Positions 1 to 7,398 of a DNA stretch of 13,532 bases are shown here, piece after piece. Each line of letters begins with the position of its first letter. Position 1 is the stretch's first letter. The stretch spans positions 1 through 13,532 of the forward strand of contig JAPYTV010000020.1 of the NCBI GenBank assembly GCA_029941985.1, read 5' to 3'. This DNA is from Candidatus Pelagibacter sp. Lineage in GTDB: Bacteria; Pseudomonadota; Alphaproteobacteria; Pelagibacterales; Pelagibacteraceae. The notes below the pieces were generated by a model. The model made no database searches. It saw only the letters and a program-made list of their open reading frames with translations, and had not been told where the DNA came from. The position numbers were made by a program, and so were the translations under genes.

Positions 1-55
1 AGAAGCAGTAAAAGAAGCAGCTTTATCAGTAGATAAAAGAGCAATACACTCTTAA
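1..55 (+). CDS. lpd: Partial CDS, C-terminal end of probable dihydrolipoamide dehydrogenase (E3)
   Basis: Only the last 17 codons are in the window, in the frame that starts at base 2, and they end with TAA at 53-55. The peptide reads EAVKEAALSVDKRAIHS. This resembles the extreme C-terminus of alphaproteobacterial dihydrolipoamide dehydrogenases, where a His-Ala-His-Pro-Thr active-site motif is followed by a Ser-Glu-Ala-Val-x-Glu-Ala-Ala-Leu segment and a short tail. The motif itself lies upstream of the window. E3 is the FAD flavoprotein that reoxidises lipoamide in the 2-oxoacid dehydrogenase complexes. The call rests on a short peptide recalled from the family and is tentative. The frame and stop are clear, and the gap to priA is only 22 bp. 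Confidence 0.6.
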   Translation, partial: EAVKEAALSVDKRAIHS

Positions 56-60
56 AATAT

Positions 61-83
61 TTTCATATTATAATAATATGAAA
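61..83 (+). repeat. Perfect inverted repeat (hairpin) over the priA start codon
   Basis: TTTCATATTA (61-70) and TAATATGAAA (74-83) are perfect reverse complements separated by the 3-nt loop TAA. The priA ATG (78-80) lies in the right arm. Two G-T wobbles and one A-T pair could extend the stem to 58-86. No Shine-Dalgarno sequence precedes the ATG. No T tract follows, so it does not look like an intrinsic terminator for the upstream gene. A TATAAT (69-74) and an overlapping TATTAT (66-71) also lie in this stretch, but in such AT-rich DNA they are weak promoter evidence. Confidence 0.7.
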
Positions 84-2033
84 GTGCCGATTCTTATACC
101 CAACATCTTTAATCACCCTTTTACATACGATTCTGATTTAAATCTAAAAGTAGGTGATTATGTGATTGTACCATTTGGAAAGTCAAAAGTTACTGGAGTG
201 GTTTGGGATGATTTTGAAAAAAAAACAAATAAAAATTTTGCAATTAAGAAAGTTTTAAATAAGTTAGATGTTCCTTCATTAAAAAAAAATACAATTAAAT
301 TTTTAAACTGGTTTTCAGAATATAACATAATTCCAAAAGGTATGGCTTTAAAATTGTTATTATTAAGTAGTGATGCTGTAGAAAAAATTTCAAGTGAGTT
401 TTATGAGCAATTTAAAAATGATAATAAAGAAAATAAAATTGAACTCTCAAAAAATCAAAAAAGTTGTTTGAAAAAAATGAATGTTTCTAATCAAAAATTT
501 AGAGTTCATGTCTTACAAGGTACAACAGGATCTGGTAAAACTATGGTATATTTTGAGGCCTTAAAAGAAATAATTAACAAGGGTTTTCAGGGATTAATTT
601 TACTGCCTGAAATTGGATTAACGGGACAGTTTCAAAATAAATTTATAGAATTTTTTGGATTTAAACCTGCTGTCTGGCATTCAGGAATTACAAAAAAAAA
701 TAAACAGATAATCTGGAGTGGAATTGCCAATGATAAGATTAAAGTTGTAATTGGTGCTCGGTCTTCATTGTTTTTACCTTTTAAAAAATTAGGATTAATT
801 ATAGTCGATGAGGAACATGACCAGTCATATAAGCAAGATGAAGGAGTAATTTACAATGCAAGAGATATGGCGATCTCCAGAGCATCTTTTGAAAATATCC
901 CAATAAATTTAATTACAGCAGTGCCATCTATTGAAACTTATGATAATATTAAAAAAGGTAAATATAGTCTGTCAAAATTAGATGAAAGATACTTAAATGC
1001 ATCATTACCCAATTATGAGATAATTAATTTAAATAATTTTAAACTAGAAACACAATCGTGGATTTCAAAAAAAATAATTGAAAAAGTAAATCTTCATCTT
1101 GAAAAAAAAGACCAAGTTTTATTTTTTTTAAACAGAAGAGGCTTTTCTCCCCATGTTTTATGTAAAAAATGTTTTAACAGTTATTCATGTCCAAATTGTT
1201 CAATAAATTTGGTATACCATAAGAATAAAAAAAATTTATTATGTCACTATTGTGGTTATAAAACTTTATTAGATAGAGATTGTTCAAAAAAAGAAAAATG
1301 TGATTTTATTTTTAGTGGACCAGGTGTTGAAAGAATATCAGAAGAAGTAAAAAAAAATTTTCCTACAAAAAAGATTATGATTTTTTCTAGTGACACTATG
1401 AATAAAAAAAATTCATCAGAAAGTTTAGAAAAAATTATAAATAATGAAATTCAAATTTTAATTGGAACCCAATTAATTTCAAAAGGATTTCATTTCCCAA
1501 ATTTAAATTGTATTGTTGTAGTTGATATTGATTTATCATCACAAGGTCACGACTTGCGAGGTGCAGAAAAAAACCTTCAATTATATCATCAGCTTTCAGG
1601 AAGAGCTGGAAGAACAGGAAAACCCGCAACTGTTTATTTTCAAACTTATAATTTAAATACTAAAATGATTTCAGATATCACTAATAAAGATCCAGATATA
1701 TTTTTGAATAAAGAACTTGAAATCAGAAGAGAAAATAATCTACCACCATTTCAAAGATTTATTGCGCTGATAATTACAGGAAGCAATGAAAGAGAGCTTG
1801 AAAAAGAAGCTTTTAAATTTAAAGATTTTATAGAAAGTTCAGTTATGGGTAGAGTTCTCGGACCAGTGAATGCTCCAATATTTAGGTTAAAAAGAAAATT
1901 TAGAGTTAGATTGTTGGTTAGAGGACCAAAATCTCTTAAAGTCCAAAATTCCCTGGCAAAAATCATAGGAAAATTCAAATTTCCTACCGGAATGAAACTA
2001 ACGGTTGATGTTGACCCAATAAACTTCAATTAA
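78..2033 (+). CDS. priA: Primosomal protein N' (PriA), compact form without winged-helix domain
   Basis: This SF2 3'-to-5' DNA helicase recognises stalled or collapsed replication forks and starts reloading of the replicative helicase in the cytoplasm. Residues 1 to about 96 match the 3'-end DNA-binding domain (VGDYVIVPFG near residues 25-34). The helicase core has Walker A GTTGSGKT at 148-155, DEEH at 244-247, GTQLISKG at 463-470 and QLSGRAGR at 505-512. A zinc-binding insert has Cys at 362, 365, 371, 374, 389, 392, 402 and 408. GPGVER (414-419) is typical of alphaproteobacterial PriA. The protein has 651 residues, against 732 in E. coli, and Walker A comes about 75 residues early. The winged-helix domain that normally sits between the 3'-binding domain and the helicase is therefore apparently missing. 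The last Cys pair is spaced CX5C rather than CX2C, and motif III reads TAVPS rather than SATPS. The ATG lies in a hairpin and has no clear ribosome binding site. Confidence 0.95.
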   Translation: MKVPILIPNIFNHPFTYDSDLNLKVGDYVIVPFGKSKVTGVVWDDFEKKTNKNFAIKKVLNKLDVPSLKKNTIKFLNWFSEYNIIPKGMALKLLLLSSDAVEKISSEFYEQFKNDNKENKIELSKNQKSCLKKMNVSNQKFRVHVLQGTTGSGKTMVYFEALKEIINKGFQGLILLPEIGLTGQFQNKFIEFFGFKPAVWHSGITKKNKQIIWSGIANDKIKVVIGARSSLFLPFKKLGLIIVDEEHDQSYKQDEGVIYNARDMAISRASFENIPINLITAVPSIETYDNIKKGKYSLSKLDERYLNASLPNYEIINLNNFKLETQSWISKKIIEKVNLHLEKKDQVLFFLNRRGFSPHVLCKKCFNSYSCPNCSINLVYHKNKKNLLCHYCGYKTLLDRDCSKKEKCDFIFSGPGVERISEEVKKNFPTKKIMIFSSDTMNKKNSSESLEKIINNEIQILIGTQLISKGFHFPNLNCIVVVDIDLSSQGHDLRGAEKNLQLYHQLSGRAGRTGKPATVYFQTYNLNTKMISDITNKDPDIFLNKELEIRRENNLPPFQRFIALIITGSNERELEKEAFKFKDFIESSVMGRVLGPVNAPIFRLKRKFRVRLLVRGPKSLKVQNSLAKIIGKFKFPTGMKLTVDVDPINFN

Positions 2034-2143
2034 TGGACAAAAAATAACACTTTTAGACAATGTGTGACTTGAAGAGCTTAGGGTCATATGTTAATTAAAA
2101 CGGAATTTTAACAAATCTTCAATTATTTATAAGGGATAAAAAG
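2034..2143 (+). promoter_or_regulatory. Probable promoter and leader of the atpHAGDC operon
   Basis: This 110-bp stretch is the largest non-coding gap in the window and lies directly before the ATP synthase genes, so it is the obvious place for their promoter. A possible sigma70-like pair is TTGAAG (2069-2074, part of CTTGAAG) and GTTAAT (2090-2095), with 15-bp spacing and weak consensus. Downstream is a short dyad, TTAAAA (2095-2100) with TTTTAA (2106-2111). It overlaps an alternative pairing of GTTAA (2090-2094) with TTAAC (2108-2112). AAGGGA at 2131-2136 is a good Shine-Dalgarno sequence 7 nt before the TTG start of atpH. No GC-rich terminator hairpin for priA is visible. The role comes from position; the exact promoter hexamers are a guess. 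Confidence 0.4.
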
Positions 2144-2701
2144 TTGAGCAAAAATAAAGGTTTTTCCGAAACATCAGCTGACAGATACTCTTTAGCCCTT
2201 TATGAGTTAGCAACAGAGACCAATATGCTAAGTGAGATAGAAGATCATTCTTCTTCAGTTATTAATTTAATTGAAGCAAGTGAAGACTTTAGATCTTTAA
2301 TAAAAGACCCAACAAATAAAAAAGAAAATCAGCTTAACGCTATAAACAAAATTTCAGAACAATATAAACTAAACGAATTATTAACTAAATTTTTAAGATT
2401 TCTAATATCTAAGAGAAGGTTTTTTTATGTTGATAAAATATTAAAAAGCTTTGTTGGAACGTGTTCAATTATGAGAGGTGAATTAAAAGCAGAGTTAACT
2501 TCTGCAAAAGATCTTACTAAAAACGAAGTTAATAGCATAAAAGAAGAACTAACTAAAAATTTTAGTTCAAAAATAAAATTAAACTATAAGCATGACTCAA
2601 GTTTAATTGGAGGTTTGATTGTACAGGTTGGAAGTACAATGGTGGACACTTCCATTAAAAATAAATTACAACAAATTGAAAATAGGATGATAGAGGCATA
2701 A
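2144..2701 (+). CDS. atpH: F1 ATP synthase subunit delta (OSCP-like stalk subunit)
   Basis: The delta subunit sits on top of the F1 head and joins it to the b-subunit peripheral stalk. The protein has 185 residues, normal for the family. The N-terminal helical domain begins with a typical segment (ADRYSLALYELA). The C-terminal domain carries the conserved IGGLIVQVGSTMVDTSIKNK stretch near residues 155-175. Translation starts at TTG, with AAGGGA placed 7 nt upstream; no better in-frame ATG is nearby. The stop TAA is followed immediately by the ATG of atpA (0-nt gap). It is the first gene of a five-gene F1 cluster. The F0 genes (a, b, c subunits) are not here, which fits the alphaproteobacterial habit of keeping F0 at another locus. 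Confidence 0.95.
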   Translation: MSKNKGFSETSADRYSLALYELATETNMLSEIEDHSSSVINLIEASEDFRSLIKDPTNKKENQLNAINKISEQYKLNELLTKFLRFLISKRRFFYVDKILKSFVGTCSIMRGELKAELTSAKDLTKNEVNSIKEELTKNFSSKIKLNYKHDSSLIGGLIVQVGSTMVDTSIKNKLQQIENRMIEA

Positions 2702-4237
2702 ATGGATATAAACCCATCAGAAGTAACAAAGATATTAAAGGAACAAATTAAAAAATTCGGTGATAAAGCAGAAGTGACTGAGGTTGGTCAAGTTTTATCA
2801 GTAGGAGATGGTATTGCCAGAATATATGGATTAGACAATGTTCAAGCTGGAGAAATGGTTGAATTTTCTGATGGATCAAAAGGAATGGCTTTAAACCTAG
2901 AAAGTGAAAATGTTGGAGTTGTAATTTTTGGAGATGACAGAAAAATTAAAGAAGGTGATGTTGTTAAAAGAACAGGTAGTATTGTTGATACACCTGTTGG
3001 AAAAGAGTTATTAGGAAGAGTTGTTGATGGATTAGGAACTCCAATTGATGGCAAAGGTGCTTTAGACAAAGAAATAAAAAAAAGCAGAGTTGAGGTAAAA
3101 GCTCCAGGTATTATTCCAAGACAATCTGTTAGTGAACCAATGCAAACAGGTTTAAAATCAATTGATAGTCTAGTGCCAATTGGAAGAGGACAGCGTGAAT
3201 TAATTATTGGTGATAGACAAACTGGAAAAACAGCAGTTGCTATTGATGCAATTATAAACCAAAAAAAAATAAATGAATCTGGTGATGAGAAACAAAAACT
3301 TTATTGTATTTATGTCGCTATAGGCCAAAAAAGATCTACAGTTAGACAAATTCAAAAAACTTTAGAAGAAGCTGGCGCAATGGAATATACAACAATTGTA
3401 GCCGCTACAGCTTCAGATGCAGCGCCGCTTCAGTTTTTAGCTCCTTATACAGGTTGTACTATGGGTGAGTATTTTAGAGATAATGGTATGCATGCGTTAA
3501 TAATCTATGATGATTTATCTAAGCAGGCTGTAGCTTATAGACAGATGTCGCTTTTATTAAGAAGACCTCCAGGAAGAGAAGCATACCCAGGAGATGTATT
3601 TTATCTACACAGTAGATTACTTGAAAGAGCTGCCAAGCTTAGTGAAGAACATGGAGGAGGGTCATTAACGGCTCTTCCAATAATTGAAACACAAGGTGGA
3701 GACGTATCTGCGTTTATTCCAACTAACGTAATCTCAATTACTGACGGACAAATATTTCTTGAAACAGAATTATTTAACCAAGGAATTAGACCAGCTATAA
3801 ATGTAGGTTTATCTGTTTCAAGAGTTGGATCTTCTGCACAAACTAAGGCAATGAAAAAAGTTTCTGGATCAATGAAACTAGAGCTTGCTCAATATAGAGA
3901 AATGGCTGCCTTTGCACAATTTGGATCTGATTTAGATGCATCAACACAAAAACTTTTAAACAGAGGTTCAAAATTAACTGAACTTTTAAAACAAAAACAA
4001 TATTCTCCAATGACAGTTGCTGAACAAGTAATTTCTGTTTTTTGTGGGGTTAAAGGTTATTTGGATGATGTAGAACTTAAAGATATTGCTGAGTTTGAAT
4101 CTAAAATTATTGAAAAATGTAAATCTGAAAAATCAGAAATTTTGGAATCAGTTTTAAGCTCAGGAAAGCTTGAGGATGATACTGAAAAATTATTAATTGA
4201 AGTAATAATGGAACTTAAGAAAAACTTTAATTCATAA
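2702..4237 (+). CDS. atpA: F1 ATP synthase subunit alpha
   Basis: The alpha subunit forms the non-catalytic nucleotide-binding positions of the alpha3-beta3 hexamer and supplies the arginine finger to the catalytic sites. The protein has 511 residues, full length. The beta-barrel domain covers about 25-95. Walker A is GDRQTGKT at 170-177, the Walker B region is LIIYDD at 266-271, and the alpha/beta family signature PAINVGLSVS at 364-373 is followed by the arginine finger R374. AGAGG at 2692-2696 lies 5 nt before the ATG, inside the end of atpH. Only 3 nt separate it from atpG. An A9 run (3261-3269) lies in the coding sequence. Nothing in the protein suggests loss of function. Confidence 0.98.
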   Translation: MDINPSEVTKILKEQIKKFGDKAEVTEVGQVLSVGDGIARIYGLDNVQAGEMVEFSDGSKGMALNLESENVGVVIFGDDRKIKEGDVVKRTGSIVDTPVGKELLGRVVDGLGTPIDGKGALDKEIKKSRVEVKAPGIIPRQSVSEPMQTGLKSIDSLVPIGRGQRELIIGDRQTGKTAVAIDAIINQKKINESGDEKQKLYCIYVAIGQKRSTVRQIQKTLEEAGAMEYTTIVAATASDAAPLQFLAPYTGCTMGEYFRDNGMHALIIYDDLSKQAVAYRQMSLLLRRPPGREAYPGDVFYLHSRLLERAAKLSEEHGGGSLTALPIIETQGGDVSAFIPTNVISITDGQIFLETELFNQGIRPAINVGLSVSRVGSSAQTKAMKKVSGSMKLELAQYREMAAFAQFGSDLDASTQKLLNRGSKLTELLKQKQYSPMTVAEQVISVFCGVKGYLDDVELKDIAEFESKIIEKCKSEKSEILESVLSSGKLEDDTEKLLIEVIMELKKNFNS

Positions 4238-4240
4238 AAT

Positions 4241-5116
4241 ATGGCGACGCTAGACGACTTAAAAAAAAGAATAGCAAGTGTAAAGTCTACACAAAAAATT
4301 ACCAAAGCTATGAAAATGGTTGCGGCTGCTAAACTTAGAAGAGCACAGGAAAATGCCGAAAAGGGAAGACCTTATTCTGAGAAAATGAATAATATTATTC
4401 TTAATTTATCTAGTGGGATTTCCGATAAAGAAAATGCCCCGAAGTTACTTTCAGGAACGGGTGAAGAGAAAATACACTTGTGTGTGATTTTAACATCTGA
4501 TCGAGGTCTTTGTGGTGGCTTTAATACAAACATTATTAAAAAAGCTAAAGCATATTTCCAAAAAATATCCGACGAAGGAAAAATTTTAAAAATTATAACT
4601 GTAGGATCTAAAGGTTATGACCAATTAAAGAGAGTTTATAAAGACAGTATTGTTGAAAAAATATCATTTAAAGATTCAAAAACTATTAATTATTTAGATG
4701 CAGAAAAAGTAGGCAACATGATAATTAAAAATTTTGAAAAAAAAGAATTTGATGTATGTACAATTTTTTATAATAAATTTAAAAATGTAATTACTCAAAT
4801 ACCTCAAGAACAACAAATAATTCCTTTAAAAACTTATGAAGTAGAGGGAAATTCTTCTGACGACAATTATGAATTTGAACCAGAGGAAGACGAAATTTTA
4901 AGCATCTTATTGCCTAAAAATATTTCTACACAGATTTTTAAGGCGATGTTAGAAAATTCAGCCAGCGAGCAAGGCTCAAGAATGAGTGCAATGGATAATG
5001 CAACCCGAAACGCAGGTGAAATGGTTGACAAACTTACTATTGAGTATAATAGAAGTCGTCAGGCAGCTATTACAAAAGAACTAATTGAAATCATATCAGG
5101 AGCGGAAAGTTTATAA
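4241..5116 (+). CDS. atpG: F1 ATP synthase subunit gamma (rotor shaft)
   Basis: The gamma subunit is the central shaft that turns inside the alpha3-beta3 head and passes torque from the c-ring. Of its 291 residues, the two terminal helices that form the coiled coil are well conserved. The N-terminal helix holds LKKRIASVKSTQKITKAMKM (residues 6-25). The C-terminal helix begins near residue 244 and includes the RMSAMDNAT and YNRSRQAAITKE segments. The central Rossmann-like domain contains the typical LTSDRGLCGGFN stretch near residues 84-95. Spacing is 3 nt after atpA and 2 nt before atpD. No strong Shine-Dalgarno sequence precedes the ATG, so expression probably depends on coupling to atpA translation. 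Confidence 0.97.
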   Translation: MATLDDLKKRIASVKSTQKITKAMKMVAAAKLRRAQENAEKGRPYSEKMNNIILNLSSGISDKENAPKLLSGTGEEKIHLCVILTSDRGLCGGFNTNIIKKAKAYFQKISDEGKILKIITVGSKGYDQLKRVYKDSIVEKISFKDSKTINYLDAEKVGNMIIKNFEKKEFDVCTIFYNKFKNVITQIPQEQQIIPLKTYEVEGNSSDDNYEFEPEEDEILSILLPKNISTQIFKAMLENSASEQGSRMSAMDNATRNAGEMVDKLTIEYNRSRQAAITKELIEIISGAESL

Positions 5117-5118
5117 TT

Positions 5119-6537
5119 ATGAGCAAAGGAAAAATTACACAGATTATTGGAGCAGTAGTAGACGTAAAATTTGATGGAGAATTGCCAGAAATTTTATCAG
5201 CATTAGAATGTAAAAATGGAGACAATAGGTTAGTTTTAGAGGTTGCCCAACATCTAGGAGAGTCAAATGTTAGAACAATTGCAATGGATGCTACTGAAGG
5301 TTTAAAAAGAGGAGATCGTGTAATTGATACTGGTGCACCTATAAAAGTTCCAGTTGGTCCTGAAACTTTAGGAAGAATTATGAATGTAATAGGTGAACCT
5401 ATTGATGAAAAAGGTGATGTTAAAACAAAGGAAAAGTGGCCAATTCATAGACCGGCACCGCCTTTTACAGAACAATCAACAGAAACAGAAATTTTAGTAA
5501 CAGGAATTAAAGTAGTAGATTTATTAGCACCATATGCCAAAGGAGGAAAAATTGGATTATTTGGAGGTGCCGGAGTTGGTAAAACAGTTATCATTATGGA
5601 ATTAATTAACAATATTGCAAAAGCACATGGAGGATTTTCAGTTTTTGCAGGTGTTGGTGAAAGAACCAGAGAAGGAAATGATCTTTACCATGAAATGATA
5701 GATTCTGGAGTAATTAAACCAGATGGAAAAGGATCTAAGGCTGCATTGGTTTATGGTCAAATGAATGAACCTCCAGGGGCAAGATTAAGAGTAGGTTTAA
5801 CAGGTTTAACAGTAGCTGAATATTTTAGAGATCAAGAAGGTCAAGACGTACTTTTCTTTGTAGATAATATTTTTAGATTTACACAAGCAGGTTCAGAAGT
5901 TTCTGCACTACTAGGAAGAATTCCATCTGCTGTTGGATACCAGCCTACACTTGCAACAGATATGGGTAATCTTCAAGAAAGAATTACAACAACTAACAAA
6001 GGATCAATTACATCGGTACAGGCAATTTATGTACCAGCCGATGATTTAACAGATCCTGCGCCTGCTACTTCTTTTGCTCATTTAGATGCAACAACTGTAT
6101 TGTCTAGACAGATAGCTGAAATTGGAATTTATCCTGCTGTTGATCCACTAGACTCTACTTCTAGAATTTTAGACCCAAGAATAGTTGGAGATGAGCATTA
6201 TAGAGTAGCTAGAGAAGTGCAAAAAATTCTTCAAACTTACAAATCCCTTCAAGATATTATTGCAATTTTAGGAATGGATGAACTTTCTGAAGAAGACAAA
6301 TTAACAGTAGCGAGAGCTAGAAAAATTCAAAGATTTTTATCACAACCTTTCTTTGTTGCAGAAGTATTTACAGGATCACCAGGAAAATTAGTAGATTTAG
6401 AATCTACAATTAAAGGTTTTGCTGCAATTTGTAATGGTGAATATGATCATTTACCTGAAGCTGCATTCTATATGGTAGGTACAATTGAAGAAGCCGTAGA
6501 AAAGGCAGAAAAAATGGCGAAAGATGCTGCTGCGTAA
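5119..6537 (+). CDS. atpD: F1 ATP synthase subunit beta (catalytic)
   Basis: The beta subunit holds the catalytic sites that make ATP from ADP and phosphate, driven by the proton (or sodium) gradient through F0. The protein has 472 residues. It has Walker A GGAGVGKT (149-156), catalytic Glu181 in GERTREG, the Walker B stretch VLFFVDN (244-250), the signature PAVDPLDSTS (339-348) and the DELSEED loop (387-393) that contacts gamma and epsilon. All key residues are intact. The ATG lies 2 nt after atpG; GGAAAG around 5104-5109 may serve as a weak ribosome binding site. The stop overlaps the atpC start by one base (TAATG), a classic arrangement for translational coupling. Confidence 0.98.
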   Translation: MSKGKITQIIGAVVDVKFDGELPEILSALECKNGDNRLVLEVAQHLGESNVRTIAMDATEGLKRGDRVIDTGAPIKVPVGPETLGRIMNVIGEPIDEKGDVKTKEKWPIHRPAPPFTEQSTETEILVTGIKVVDLLAPYAKGGKIGLFGGAGVGKTVIIMELINNIAKAHGGFSVFAGVGERTREGNDLYHEMIDSGVIKPDGKGSKAALVYGQMNEPPGARLRVGLTGLTVAEYFRDQEGQDVLFFVDNIFRFTQAGSEVSALLGRIPSAVGYQPTLATDMGNLQERITTTNKGSITSVQAIYVPADDLTDPAPATSFAHLDATTVLSRQIAEIGIYPAVDPLDSTSRILDPRIVGDEHYRVAREVQKILQTYKSLQDIIAILGMDELSEEDKLTVARARKIQRFLSQPFFVAEVFTGSPGKLVDLESTIKGFAAICNGEYDHLPEAAFYMVGTIEEAVEKAEKMAKDAAA

Positions 6538-6929
6538 TGAGTGAAGAGTTTAAAATAGAGATAGTAAACCCTGAAAAATCTTTTCTTTCAAAAGAAGATG
6601 TAACCGAAGTTGTTGTGCCAGCCTTTGAAGGAGAAATGGGAATTTTAAAAGATCATATTTCCATTATTTCATTTTTAAAACCCGGTGTGATTAAAGTCTT
6701 TTCTAAATCTGGAGAAGAAAATTATTATGTTGAAGATGGAATTGTTGAATTTAAAAATAATAATTTATCAGTATTAACTAGCTCTATTTTTAATATCAAA
6801 GACGTCGATAAAGATAAAATTAATGAACTGCTTAAACAAGCAGAAGAAAATTCAAAAAATAATGAAATTACAGATCAAAATAAATATTTAATTGATCAAA
6901 AAATTGATGTTTTAAAAACTCTTAATTAA
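6537..6929 (+). CDS. atpC: F1 ATP synthase subunit epsilon
   Basis: Epsilon joins gamma to the c-ring and can inhibit ATP hydrolysis through its C-terminal helices. The protein has 130 residues. The N-terminal beta-sandwich (about 1-88) carries the conserved FEGEMGILKDH stretch at 30-40. The C-terminal part (about 91-128) is helical and rich in Lys, Asn and Glu, with little primary conservation, as is usual for this domain. Its ATG overlaps the atpD stop by one base. Its last two codons (AAT TAA) overlap the last two codons of the convergent rppH gene inside the palindrome TTAATTAA. No separate terminator is visible after it. Confidence 0.94.
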   Translation: MSEEFKIEIVNPEKSFLSKEDVTEVVVPAFEGEMGILKDHISIISFLKPGVIKVFSKSGEENYYVEDGIVEFKNNNLSVLTSSIFNIKDVDKDKINELLKQAEENSKNNEITDQNKYLIDQKIDVLKTLN

Positions 6930-7398
6930 TAATTTCTTTTACTTTTTTTTTAACTTCCTCATAGACGTGTAATTTAAAATCTACAACTAAGTCAGTTATA
7001 TTTTCAAGGTCAATCCATTTCCATTCGCAAAATTCAGGTTTTGGAGTATGGATGTTTATTTCATTATCTTTTCCCAAAAACTTCATTACAAACCATTTTT
7101 GTTTTTGACCCTTATATTTTCCATGCCAAACAATTCCTAAGAGATGTGCGGGTAATTTATAAGTGATTAATCCATCTAGTTCTTTTATTAACTCAACATT
7201 TTTAATACTAGTCTCTTCTTCAAGTTCTCGATAAGCAGCTGTTAGATAATCTTCTCCATTATCAACTCCTCCTTGGGGCATTTGCCAAAACTTTTTTGGA
7301 TTATCTATTCTTTTTGCAACAAAAACTTTATTATCTTTGTTTATTAGTGCGATACCAACTCCACTTCTAAGTGGTAAATTTTCATTTTTATTACTCAT
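6922..7398 (-). CDS. rppH: RNA pyrophosphohydrolase, Nudix family (RppH)
   Basis: RppH removes pyrophosphate from the 5' triphosphate of mRNAs, which opens them to RNase E decay; relatives also cleave diadenosine polyphosphates. The 158-residue protein has the RppH-type lead-in FWQMPQGGVDNGE (37-49) and a Nudix box from G43 through E49, R57, E58, E61 and E62, so the metal-binding glutamates are present. The usual glycine after the EE pair is Ser64. The C-terminal half has the aromatic WHGKYKGQKQKWFVMKF stretch of this subfamily. The ATG directly follows the ctpA stop (TAAATG, 0-nt gap), so it is probably coupled to ctpA as the last gene of the minus-strand cluster. Distinguishing RppH from an Ap4A hydrolase by sequence alone is not fully secure. 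Confidence 0.9.
   Translation of the reverse strand: MSNKNENLPLRSGVGIALINKDNKVFVAKRIDNPKKFWQMPQGGVDNGEDYLTAAYRELEEETSIKNVELIKELDGLITYKLPAHLLGIVWHGKYKGQKQKWFVMKFLGKDNEINIHTPKPEFCEWKWIDLENITDLVVDFKLHVYEEVKKKVKEIIN

Noticed and set aside
1435..2029. Two minus-strand open reading frames inside priA
   Set aside because: They lie fully within priA, which has intact helicase motifs over this stretch, and they show no recognisable motif or start site of their own.
2046..2066. ACAC/GTGT dyad after priA as an operator or terminator
   Set aside because: It is only four base pairs with a long spacer, which is within chance expectation.
6892..6909. Small hairpin ATCAA-AAAA-TTGAT near the end of atpC as a terminator
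   Set aside because: It has only five AT-rich pairs, lies inside the coding sequence and is not followed by a T tract on either strand.
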